DNA of 64,000 nucleotides from positions 9,993,628 through 10,057,627 of the forward strand of contig NW_004955472.1 in the NCBI RefSeq assembly GCF_000276665.1, given 5' to 3'. Shown here piece by piece: positions 11,451 to 21,964 of the stretch. Within the stretch, counting starts at the first letter, position 1; each line of letters begins with the position of its first letter. The notes under the pieces are model-generated. The model worked only from the letters and a program-made list of their open reading frames with translations. It did not search any database and had not been told where the DNA came from. Both the position numbers and the translations under genes were made by a program. The stretch comes from Chinchilla lanigera. Lineage: Eukaryota; Chordata; Mammalia; Rodentia; Chinchillidae.

Positions 11451-11568
11451 TGCTATGCTTTAACACAACTTATTTTTTTGAAAGAAATGGAAAAAGCTCA
11501 GCAAACTAAGGATGACAAAAGCTATAAAAAATGTTAATAGAGGCTATACCAAAAATTCGCAGGAACAT

Positions 11569-11668
11569 TTTTTTTTTTTTTTGGTTTTCTTTCCAGTACC
11601 AGGAATCAAACTCACGACTTCGTGCTTGCCAGGGAGGCGCTGTGCCGCTGAGCTAAATTCCCAGCCCC
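11569..11668 (-). mobile_element. ID-type SINE, antisense
   Basis: A T-run precedes CCAGTACCAGGAATCAAACTC, CTTGCCAGG and GCTGAGCTAAATTCCCAGCC, the reverse complement of the ID head. It is inserted in an old L1. The 60-residue frame at 11512-11694 reads through it and is not a gene. Confidence 0.9.
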
Positions 11669-12508
11669 TCATTTTTTTAACGATGAAGTATTAAAAGCCT
11701 CACAAAGGAAAATAAATCCGAGTTGTAAGAATTAGAAAGAAAAAATTAAATTCTTACACATAAGCTATTTAAAAATATGCTAAATATTCTATAATAAAAT
11801 TACTAATATGAATCACCATTTAATAAAGGTCCTAGATATAATGTCAATATATAAAATCTGAGTACATTTCTATGTATCAACAAATATTCAGAAATAAAAC
11901 AAAAGACAATATAAATTATCAAATATCTAGGAATTAATATACCAAAAGATGTATAATAATTTCTATATAGAGAATCGTGGAACACTACTGAGAAAAAAGA
12001 ACTAATAAAATAATGAACTATGTTTATTAATAAAAGATTCATTCGTGAAAAGATAAATTATCCTGCTAACTTATATTTTCAATGCCAATGAAAATCTCAA
12101 TACATGTGTGTTTAAATTTTGCTAAGTATATTCCACAATCTATTTGGGAACACCAAGGAACAGAATAGCCATGACAATTTCCAAAGTTTAAAGACTGCAA
12201 GTTATTTTTAAAGCAGCAATGTTTAAGAAGGTATAGTATTTGAGAATAAATAAAAAATAGAATATAGATCTCAAGAAAAAATTCATGAAAAATGTGAGTA
12301 GCCACTATTGATGGAAGTGAAAATTGTTACAGTCAGATTTAAAAACTGTTTGATTCCATATAGTAAAGTTGAAAATAAGTGTTCTCTCACTCATCAATTA
12401 TGCACCTAAAAGAAATTTGTACAATTGTGTACCACAGTATAGGAACAAGAATGTTCATCATTGCATTGCTTTTAAGAATCCAAGATAAGAAACAATCCAA
12501 ATGCTAGT

Positions 12509-12704
12509 CAATAGTATAAATGATGTTTTAATGTATTGTAATCATACAAATTAATATTATATGTCCCTGACAAGAAGCAAGCAGCTATGGGGAACATCAT
12601 AGCCAATGTTAATCAATTGTATAAATGATTTTTTAAAGTAGTATAATCATACAAATGAATATTATACATTCATGACAGCAGATGATTATGGGGAACATCA
12701 TAGG
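12509..12704 (+). repeat. Diverged tandem duplication, about 101-105 bp, two copies
   Basis: CAAT(A/T)GTATAAATGAT begins at 12509 and 12614; ATGGGGAACATCATAG occurs at 12587 and 12688. The intervening sequence (CATACAAAT(T/G)AATATTATA) also repeats. The duplication lies within L1-derived DNA. Confidence 0.85.
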
Positions 12705-12840
12705 CAAACAGAAAATCAAGCTACACATAAAAGAATACAAACTATATAATTCTGCTTAAGTTAAGTTCAAAAAGCAGATAAAACTGAACTCCAATTTCAT
12801 CACATGCTTAGGTGATGATAATATGAACAGAAGCAAGCAC

Positions 12841-13398
12841 ATGATCATCTGAAGTAAGAGGAGACATGCTGAGGATCTGTTTGAAGGGGGAGAAGGCCTT
12901 CCGCTGTCCCAGCAGTATCTTATTACATTGTTGCTGCAATCCTGTTCAGTAGAAGAGCTAATAGAGTGAGGAGCTCACACTGCAGAGAATTTAGTTTCTA
13001 CATAAGCATGTAATACTTCAGGCTCTACTCACAATTAGCGGAGATGCTACAAGCTGTGAAAACTGGAAATAGAGAAATAGAGCATTATGCTATCACTCAA
13101 CTAATTCACTTAACCACGTACCTCCCTGCCAGTGTGAAAAGTATTTGGATTGCAATTCAGACATTCTACCCCGTTGCTGTATCACTGTCCTCACTGCCTC
13201 TGGGACTGCTTGCATGGGCCTTGGTCTGTTTAGAACAAGTCCAAAAGTCACACTACTCGTATCTCTCATCCCAAGTCTGCTCAAGCAGATGTTCAGATAG
13301 CGAGATACTACTGCCTAGATGAAGACAGACCAGACTGTTTGCAAAGCAATTTGTTGCCCATAAGGCAGAAAAAAAAATCACTGAGGCCATCCTACAAT
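12841..13398. other. Unassigned sequence
   Basis: No repeat recognised. The 92-residue frame at 13044-13322 (+) and the 63-residue antisense frame at 13093-13284 overlap each other and show no domain. Confidence 0.45.
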
Positions 13399-13414
13399 AA
13401 GAAGTGAAACAAGG

Positions 13415-13515
13415 GGCTGGGGATTTAGCTCAGCGGCAAAAGCACCTGCCTGGCAAGCGCAAGGTCGTGAGTTCGGTTCCCGGTACCGGAGAAAAAAAAA
13501 AAAAAAAAAAAAAAA
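13415..13515 (+). mobile_element. ID-type SINE (young, perfect TSD)
   Basis: Head GGCTGGGGATTTAGCTCAGC, ...GTGAGTTCGGTTCCCGGTACCGGAG and an uninterrupted A-tail of over 20. A 16-bp exact duplication AAGAAGTGAAACAAGG lies at 13399-13414 and 13516-13531, immediately flanking the element. The head differs from the copy at 31-139 at only a few positions, so both come from the same recently active source subfamily. The minus-strand frame at 13425-13706 is a shadow. Confidence 0.95.
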
Positions 13516-13531
13516 AAGAAGTGAAACAAGG

Positions 13532-15920
13532 ATAGAAAACTACAGCTCTTCACTGATAAGAACACATTTGTAAAAGTATACTGCATGCTTGTGTGTGCAC
13601 ATGCTATGTGAAGCCTTGTGTATGGAGGGGGAAGAAGCAAAAAACAGAAGTTGCCACAAATCCTATGTAGCTGGTGAGTTATAATCACAGAAATTATCTT
13701 GGACAAAGTGAAATGATGTGTGACTTACATTAACAAACCCCCAGGTCCACACTGCATTCTGAAACACTAGGAGGGGAAAGTCAAGTTGAGAATGCCTTCA
13801 TTTGTTTAACAACCAGAAATATGTTCCTTTCTCCGGGCAAGCCTATGGAGGGTTAAGCTGATCTGCTGTGCTGAGCAAACAGAGCGGTGCTCACCAACAG
13901 CATCTGCCGGGGACTGAGGAAAGCTGTTTTCTCTTAATAGATACCATTTTCCATTTTTATTTCTTATGGTGTGTAAACTCTTAAAGAAATGATGCATTGC
14001 ATGGAAATTCATCCACAGCTGAGAGTGCAAATAAGAGAAGAAAAACAAAATCATAAAAGACATTAAAAGGTACATTTCAGAAAACAAGTTTACTCAGTTT
14101 CTTAGGCAATGAAGCATTCATGTTTTCAATTTTAACAGAGAGGCAGAAAATATGAAAACAAAGTGATTCCTAGGGAAAAGATACAGTTAACATGGCTGAG
14201 AAAAGTTAGCTGTTTTTAAACTTTCTCTCTGTGAGCAAAAGGAAAATAGTGTAGCTGTAGATTTTACTCATCTCCTGAGAGTCGGCATTCTTGCAGTTTG
14301 TGTGTAGGAAGCAAGCGATGCTAAACTATCTGAGAAAATGCGTGCATATACAATAAAGCAGCGGGAAGCATGCACTGAAGTTGCCATCCCATAGCCAAGA
14401 GTTCTTTCTTACATTGCATACTGCCACTGTGATGCACAAGCTGATCATGGAGAGTTATAATTTGAAAAACCAAAGGCTATATTTCAAAACTCTATCTCTG
14501 AAAATCTGAATGTACTGTTGAAAATGCACACCTTCTCATGTTTACATACAGTTAGATGTCTGGTGTGTAATTATATAGCACTTTGAGCTTGAGAATAGTC
14601 ATCTGATTCCTTTTCCAGAGGAATGAAGTTGATGAAATTTCCAGATATTAAAGCACTTTCTTCTGTACCTGCTAACGGATACATAATGATTTACACTTCA
14701 TTGATCTCACCAAAGCTTAAATAGAATGCTAAATAGAATGGTGAAGAATGTAAAGTATCTCCTTCAGTCTTTGCTTGCAATCTTTCAAATACATAGGTAA
14801 GCCTTGTTTTAGTTTTCAACTATGAGCACTTTAAACACTCACATTGATGGAATAAAGTGCTAACTAGAAGTCATAGGTGTTCTAACTGGCTTGATTCACA
14901 TAACATCTAAATATTGAGAAATACATGGTGACACATTTGTAGCTTTGAAAAAAGTGTATTTTCTAGATAAATTTCCTGTTATGAAAAAGTATGTTAGTGT
15001 TACTAACATGAGTAATTTAAATATTTTACTGAAGTACTTTGTTGGATCTGCTTTATTTGTGCACTTGGGGAAAGTGGGTTAGCATAGTTCTTTGGTTGTT
15101 CAGTATAGGAGCAAACTGTATCCGAGTAGCAGTTGTTAATCAAAGGCAGTGGATGTTCTTGAAAGCTTATGTGACAGACACTGGCCTAATAATTTTATAT
15201 GTTCCTAAACTACCATCTCGATACATAAGTAAATTAAGAGACTGGAGCTCTTCTCAGGCAAAAACTTGTCCTGCCTCAAAAGAGACTGCCCTCGAGGCAG
15301 AGCGCTTGCAAGTGGCCATGTGGCTCAAGTACCCAAAATGCACTCAGGAACTGACATTCACTGACGGCAGCCTTTGCTCTGCAGAGAAGAGGCAGGGACA
15401 CTCACAGTGTGGGTGTGCACTTGTCTGCAGTGATCAACTGCTTGAAGATGGAAAAGAATTTTCACTGGTCGAGTTACTAAGGTAAGTCCCAAAGGTGAGA
15501 GCTTGCATGGGTAAGCAGTCCCCGAAATGTCTGGTCTTGGTACAGACTGTGAAGACATGCAGGAGCTTCAGCAATATTCTAATTCCTTACAGACATATGT
15601 AAAAACGCTCAACAAAATCTGACCCAGTGACTGGTGACTGACGTCCCTCCAGTTCCAGAAAAGGATGATGGTACAGAATCAAGTGGACAGCAAAGACACA
15701 AGCTCATCTTTTGTGAATAAAATTTTCGTCTTCAAGTAATACTATATTACTTCTGCATTGTATACTTAAGAGTAAGGAAGTAAAACTTCTCATAAAAATT
15801 TATAAATCAAATTACAAGTGTTACACAGCTTTTTCTTGTGGCATTTGTTATTAACTCTTTTTTAAAAAGAGTTAATTAGAAAACAAATAATGGTTACTAG
15901 TGCAGCTTTTTATTGAAGTT
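13532..15920. other. Unique sequence, no gene supported
   Basis: About 2.4 kb without a recognised repeat. The longest frame is 148 codons at 15039-15485 (+), ending within a good splice-donor-like AAG|GTAAGT at 15479-15487, but it shows no domain and no acceptor/exon model is supported. 15850-15876 is a 13-bp-stem palindrome. 13830-14050 is mixed-composition sequence that could be noncoding regulatory DNA. Confidence 0.4.
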
Positions 15921-15935
15921 AAAACATGCCAGTTA

Positions 15936-16024
15936 GGGCGGGGGATATAGCTCAGTGGCACAAATGCCTACCTGGCAAGTGCAAGGTCCTCAGATCGATT
16001 CCCAGTACTGAAAAAAAAAAAAAA
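15936..16024 (+). mobile_element. ID-type SINE
   Basis: GGCGGGGGATATAGCTCAGT head, CCTGGCAAGTGCAAGGTCC and an A-tail. CCAGTTA flanks it at 15929-15935 and 16027-16033, the core of a roughly 14-bp imperfect target-site duplication. Moderately diverged. Confidence 0.92.
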
Positions 16025-16964
16025 TACCAGTTAATACACAATTCATAAGTACACAACACAATAAATATTCATTAAGGGATATTCTCATGTAATTACCTCA
16101 CACATCAAGAAATAGAGCACAATTCATATGCTGGAGCCATTTCCCAGATAAGTATTATTTTAACTACTGAAGTAAATTATTCTGGCTTATTTTAAAAACT
16201 TTTATATCTGTAGACACATTAATGTGTCCTTATTTGCTTTGTGAGGTGTCTCTGACTAATAACATGGGATAAATAGTGTGGTGCTGTGTGTCGTTTAGTC
16301 ACTTTAATTGCCACATATCATTTCATTTCCATGAATATCCCACAGTTCTCTTTGTCCATTTTGGCACTGAGCACAAATTTCATAAATGTAACTGGATTCA
16401 AATTTAGAAATGCTGTGTCTAGTGGTAACTTAATTGTTACGAACATATTTTTGGTACATTCCTTTAAAGTGCATATACAAAAAAGCAAAACTGTTGTGCA
16501 ATGGAATAAATGTTTCTCTAAATTTAGTAAATAACGCTGGGTCAATTTGCACTCTGGAAGTTTATGAAAATTCCCGTTGTTTTATGTTTTCACCTAGTAT
16601 CATTGTCGTTTTGATGTTGCTTAAGTGTATATTATCTTATTTTAATGAGTAAAAAGAAAATGATACATTTATGATTATAAATTTATATGATTAACTTTAA
16701 AAAATAAAATCCATGATATAGAAGCAAATGCTAATGCTCAAAAGTACAGATTTCAGGGTTCAATAAAAGATAAATTTAGAACTAACATTTTAATATATTA
16801 CGTTTTAGAAACAACTCCCATGACATACAAATAAGCATTAGTGCTTGCGACTACAATTGTGAAGATCCAATGCCATTTGACCCTATCCCTGTACTTTATG
16901 ACCTTTGTACATTTCTTTACCTTTATGCGAAATATGACCTTTGCCCTTATGAACTCAGTGCACT
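16025..16964. other. Unassigned AT-rich sequence
   Basis: Frames at 16286-16652 on both strands overlap and lack domains. A locally repetitive tract with TATGACCTTTG twice (near 16898 and 16934) precedes a probable MIR. Confidence 0.45.
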
Positions 16965-17085
16965 TCTTTCCCTTTTTCAGACTCATTTCTTTCATTTTAG
17001 AAATGAGAATAATACCTAAAAATATTATTATGGAAAAAATTGTCAAAGTACATGAAGTAATTTCAAGAGTATCAGAAAAATAGAA
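16965..17085 (-). repeat. MIR SINE fragment, antisense
   Basis: TCATTTTAGAAATGAGAATA followed by ATACCT...AAAGTACATGAAG matches the reverse complement of the MIR core order. Diverged. Confidence 0.5.
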
Positions 17086-17349
17086 ATTATTCCAAATATT
17101 GTTATCATTACCAAAAAAGCATACTGACATTGGTTGAAACCATCAATCCTCAAAGAGAAATTTAAAAGTATGCTTATAAGTGTTATATAACTGTAACTTA
17201 TAAAACCCAAGAAAAGAAGGACTTTAAATCTTTTTCTAATGCTCAGAAGTAAAATCGTTAGTCCTAGGTTTGATTATATGTTAATATGCATCCATATTGC
17301 GTAGAGGTGAAGAGACTGAAGCAAGACTGGAGTGTTTGAACTCTCCCTT

Positions 17350-17612
17350 CTCTTATGAACCTGACAACCTTGTACTGATACTGTATGTGACTTTTCCTTG
17401 CCTCTGATTCTCACTTGCTGCATGGGAACTTTAAAAACAGCCCCTCTCATGTGGGTTTTGTGGGCTATATTACATCAATATTTTAGTTTTACTTAACACA
17501 TACATTATATGGACACTCATAACATCCCTTTATACCCATAAGTACATACAACGATAAATGATCAGTTAGCACCTAGAATCTAGAACACAGAAAGCACTCA
17601 ATAAGAGAATAC
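17350..17612 (-). repeat. MIR SINE, antisense, degenerate
   Basis: TGTGACTTTTCCTTGCCTCT followed by GATTCTCACTTGCTGCATGG matches the MIR reverse-complement start; TTAGCACCTAGAATCTAGAA and AGAAAGCACTCAATAAG match its far end. The middle is poorly conserved. Confidence 0.55.
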
Positions 17613-18938
17613 TAGAAGTAATTTGATACTTCCGATGTTTACTCATAATCAAGGAAAGTCAATAGAACTGATTAAATAAGAGCTGATACCAGTTCTGAAA
17701 TCTCTCTCAACCTCGTTAGCTATCAAGATAAAATTCTTCACTCTGCCATTATGATTTTCTCAGATAATGGTTCAGAAGACTGTGCAGCCCTGCTAATGGT
17801 ACAAATACGGTGTGCAGCGCAATGAAATTCTGTCCAGATGGTGAAGAGCCACTACCTTGAAAGAGTGGATCCAAGCGCTTGACACAGGAGGGCGAGCCGC
17901 AGTGATCTGTCGTCAGGGTGTCGGAAAGGCTCAAGTCTTATTTTCTGCATCCTAGGTTTACAATTTAAAAACAAAATTGGAATCCAAAGTACTTTTGTTC
18001 ATTATATTTATGATTTATAAAATCAGAGACATATACAATTTAAACAGGTAAGTTTTTCAGCCCATTTCCTTCCATTTGAGTTGGCAAATACAGTATCTCT
18101 AACACTTAAGACAGTTTATTTTCAATTTCCCACACAGTTATATATAAATATACCGATTTTCTCCACTAAACCATAATTTTCTTGTTCATATCTGTCCTCT
18201 CACAGAGCAGAGACTTTAAAGAATATTCCACATAATATGAAATCAATAATAGTTCATTGAACTGCAGTCATGTATTCATACTACGACACCCTACCCCAAA
18301 ATATACCTGCCACAACGCAGACTTGGTACTTTGAAGCACGGGCAAGCATGGAATTCTCTCTAAATGCCACAAAAAGTAACAGCAGCAATGCAAATAACAT
18401 TTAAGAACCACTAGGCTGCTGTGTCTTTCACAAGTTTCTCATAGTTTTCTAAAATTCTTTATTTTCCCAAAAGCTAGGACATTATGTTTTGCTTCAGATA
18501 AGCCAGCACATTGGGTCTGTTTCATAATTCTGCACACATGAATTCCGAGCAGCTCAAAACTGGCAGAGCACTCCTTCCGTGTCTGATGCATTGCTCCTGT
18601 TCAATGAATGAAGACCCAAATAATCGATGGAGGGATTTGTGCTTTGCATAAAATTAGGATGAGAAGGAAATAAGGCAACATGAAGAGGTTTCTTTTTCTT
18701 CAGCTTTATTTTTGCCTATAATGAATGCTCTGTATAAAGTTGTTACATTATTTACGTAACAACTTGTTGCAAAAATACTTGTTGCATCCAACAAGTATTT
18801 ATCTGTAGATGTCTGCTTTATAAAAGATAGTAAGCCAGGTAAGTACTGTGAGAATTGATGAAATTAAGTTCATGAAGTGAAGACATCCCTCACATTCTAG
18901 GGTAGACCAGACATGCACTCATATCAACCTGATATATG
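17613..18938. other. Unassigned sequence; CpG-bearing patch and hairpin cluster
   Basis: 17800-17930 contains more CpG than the neighbourhood but no recognised element. 18741-18800 contains nested short inverted repeats, including a perfect 12-bp stem with 4-nt loop at 18773-18800. No gene. Confidence 0.45.
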
Positions 18939-19659
18939 AGATAAAATACATGGAGGAGATTCACGGATAAGGTGCTGTGACAGCGAGCGTGATGAAGAGA
19001 GGTTGGTAGTGTGTGAGAAGTAGGGAGGAATGAATTCTGACTTCCTATAGCGCAGTGGGGAGAGGACAGTTAGTAATCATGTATCATGTATGTACATATC
19101 ATATATAAGTTGAGTATCCTTAATCAAAATTTGAAACCTAAAATGCTCCAAAATGTGAAACTTTTCAACATCTATATGATGCCACAAATGCAAAATTCCA
19201 CACTTTGTATTTTGAGCAGTATTCCTTGAAATAGTGAGTAAAATTACCTTTAGGCTTTGTGTATAAAATGCATATAAAGTTAAATAAGTTTCCGTTTAGA
19301 CTTTGACTCCCTCTCTAAGATATTATGTGTATGTGAATATTCCAAAATCTGAAAAAAATCTTAAATCCTATATACTCCTAGTCTTTTGAATTTCAGGTGA
19401 GGGATACTCAACTTGTATTTTCAAATCTGAAAAGAAAATTTCACATTTTGGAGTCTTTTAGATTTCAGAATTTGATTAAGGATGCTCAACTGATATATGA
19501 TATGTACATATATGAGACATGATTATTAACTGTCCTCTCCCTACTGTGCCATAGAAAATCCGAATTCATTCCTCCAGGGCTTTCACACAAGACCAACCTC
19601 TCTTCATCACGCTCCCCGTCACAGCACCTATCCGTGCATCTCCTCCATGTATTTTATCT
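18939..19659. repeat. Large inverted duplication (fold-back palindrome)
   Basis: The left arm 18939-19166 is the reverse complement of the right arm 19434-19659 at roughly 85-90% identity by eye. Examples: AGATAAAATACATGGAGGAG (18939) against the complement of 19659 leftwards, and GGGAGAGGACAGTTA(G/A)TAAT. The arms include both unique flank and the first ~55 bp of the DNA transposon at 19107-19414. The spacer is about 267 bp. Confidence 0.93.
19107..19414 (+). mobile_element. Short DNA transposon (Tigger/MER-type, non-autonomous)
   Basis: Terminal inverted repeats AAGTTGAGTATCC (left) and GGGATACTCAACTT (right) bound a ~308-bp element with no coding capacity. The interior (TGCTCCAAAATGTGAAAC, ATATTCCAAAATCTGAAAAA) matches a known mammalian TA-target DNA-transposon style. 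The exact family name is not certain. Its left end was later copied in inverted orientation at 19434-19495. Confidence 0.7.
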
Positions 19660-19723
19660 GTTTTTTGACATGTAGTTTGACTGTTTCAGAACAAAAAAAG
19701 TAAATATTTTAGGTGCTGGATAT

Positions 19724-19804
19724 GCTAATATAATTTGATCATTACTTAATATAATTGATCATTATCTAATATAATTTGATTATCTAATATAATTTGCTCA
19801 TTAC
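19724..19804 (+). repeat. Minisatellite, ~20-bp unit, about 4 copies
   Basis: Unit CTAATATAATTTGATCATTA recurs with small indels at about 19724, 19745, 19765 and 19784. Confidence 0.88.
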
Positions 19805-19899
19805 ACAATGCTACATTGTCCCTCATAAATTCATACAAATATAATGTGCCAATTGAAGATAAAAGAAAACATATATGTGAGTGTATGCATGTGTGTATC

Positions 19900-20105
19900 C
19901 TCTGACAGTAGGAAATGGTTTTTATTCAGTGTTATATTTTTAGAAGTTTTAATGTTATTGCATGTAGGTGAAGTTATCTCAAATTAATGCTGTATAATAT
20001 GCCATTATTTATACACTGCAATTAATTCATTTTAGTTTTTTGGAGGGTACTTAAGTTCCTATGAACTGTTTTTGAAAAAAATAAATGAAGACGCTATGAC
20101 AAATC
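19900..20105 (-). mobile_element. Probable L1 3' fragment, antisense
   Basis: AATGCTGTATAATATGCCAT...TTCATTTTAGTTTTTTGG...GTTCCTATGAACTG follows the reverse complement of the C-terminal L1 ORF2 region. Highly diverged. Confidence 0.45.
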
Positions 20106-21960
20106 AGAAAGATCATCTTTCACTGAGAAGATGAGGAATGATCATCTGGCAAATAAAACATTCAACTCATGATAAGAAATATAGAGAAAATCTTTTATAT
20201 CTATGCTACACACTTTTTCTAACAACGTAGATTACTGTAGGATTCCCCATCTAAATAAATAAGTTATCATTTTGCTTTCCCAGCAAAGATCATAAATAAT
20301 GTTATGATTTTCACAGGAACTTTATGAGACTCTGATGTCCACTTCTCTAGGAAAAATGTGTCTCACTTGGTAACTAGGTTTGGGTGTGACACATCTGATC
20401 ACACACAGCCAATACCAAGTGAAACAATACTGTACTTGTGGAAAAATTACTCAGCAATTAATGAGCTTATTTTACTGATGCCTGAGGCACTTGAAAAAAG
20501 TGATGGGAACAAATTGAGGCAGTTCACTTAGAATATGTAAAATTGGTCACATGGGTGGTATTTGTTACCAAATACTTTTTACAAAAGTATTTGTTACCAA
20601 ATACTTTTAATTTGTTACAATACTTTTTACTTTTTACAAGATTATCTCCATAGACTTAAAATATAAGGATGAAAACAATTTATAGATGGAAAACATCAGA
20701 AAAACCCAAAAGGTTATTAAAAATTGACCTAAATTAAAATGCAGAAGCTCTAATGTAAACACAAAAAAGCAGAGCACTCCATGCAGTGATACAATGTTGC
20801 AGGTGGGAAGGCATGGATGAAATTATACAGCAAGATTTTCCCTACACAAATTAAAATGTGTAATAACATACAGTGAAGAAGAATGAATAATATATTACAA
20901 TAATATGTTCCATGATAGCTTAGAAATATCTGTGGACATTGACAGGGTGGGTAGAAGAAAGACTGAGATAATGGGATGGAGTCTATTGTTTTGAAAATTC
21001 TCTAGTAAATTCTATATGCATTTCAAATAACAAGAATTTTAACATAATGATCCTTAATATCATATCATGGTAAATCTAGTTCATAGTTTTTCTCTTGAAG
21101 AAAGCATATTCTTTTCAGAAGTTTTGATGAGATAGATAAATTACACAAACCAATTCATGACAAATAGGAACAGATGTAGAATGTTTCTCAGGAATTAGTC
21201 ATGGATTTTTAGTTTGATCATACTTCATAAACACACTCAGTGAAAAAATTTATTTTTTATTTTATTCAGTTTTTTGTTTTCATGTTTTTGGCAATGGGAG
21301 ACAAAAGCTCTTTTGACATATAATTACTTAATCTGCAGGTTGGTGTCTCCTTATCAAACTAATGGTATTGGTAAAATCTTACAGCCGCAGCACAAGAGGA
21401 AAGAATCCATTCCCAAACATTAAGTATTTTGAAGAATAAATGTCAAAAAACTAGTAAACTCCTTAGAATCATATACATCCTTCATTTCTCGAACTGCATT
21501 TATGGAGCTCTAAGAAATCTGAACAGAAGTAACTAAAACCTTCAATATAAAGTGTTCAAAAGTTTATGAAATTTGAAGTGCTGGAGAGAGAGCCTTGTAT
21601 TCTCCTGTCCCTGATTCACGAAAGTCATTGTTCCAACATGGATTACCAAAGTACATGCGTAAGTCTGAAACACAAATGGATCAATGAACAAACTCCAAAC
21701 TAGAACACTAAAAGCAGAGACTCAAGATACAAATAATGAATTAATAAAGACAGGTATATATTTGTGTGTTACTTCTAGGTAAGACTCTTACCAATCCCTA
21801 GGAACTGGTACTGATGATTTCAGTAATACATTGTTATAATATTTATATCTGTGTTTTAATGTATTTAGTATTCACAACATATAAGTATAAAGATACATTT
21901 GAGAGACAGGGGTGTAGAAGGTATGAGGTTTCACTGAAAATATGGTATGAGTAAATAAAA
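20106..21960. other. Unassigned AT-rich sequence
   Basis: No gene. It contains the short tandem palindromic repeat at 20558-20632 and one copy (21218-21247) of an exact 30-mer that recurs at 22297-22326. Confidence 0.5.
20558..20632 (+). repeat. Short tandem repeat with palindromic unit
   Basis: GTATTTGTTACCAAATAC occurs at 20558 and 20587 (29-bp period), followed by a degenerate third copy (TTTGTTACAATAC). Each unit is itself an inverted repeat, GTATTTG / CAAATAC. Confidence 0.85.
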
Positions 21961-21964
21961 TGAA

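Larger units (their letters stand above)
11455..12840 (+). mobile_element. Second L1 LINE fragment, old
   Basis: After the 3' UTR of the preceding L1 the ORF2 order restarts: CTCAGCAAACTAAGGATGAC at 11497, a stretch equivalent to the 'CTAGGAATTAAT' region at 11928, GGAACACCAAGGAACAGAAT near 12150 and the C-terminal/3' region at 12440-12780. An antisense ID is inserted at 11569-11668, and a 105-bp tandem duplication sits at 12509-12704. No open frame remains. Confidence 0.7.

Noticed and set aside
13425..13706. Minus-strand frame with a Phe run and a GNRTHDLALARQ end
   Set aside because: Antisense translation of the ID SINE and its A-tail.
15039..15485. 148-codon frame as a real gene
   Set aside because: No recognisable domain, no acceptor or promoter; retained only as a finding because of the donor-like end.
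18939..19659. Palindrome explained by transposon terminal inverted repeats
   Set aside because: The arms extend ~170 bp beyond the transposon into unique flank, and the true right TIR lies at 19401-19414 inside the spacer.
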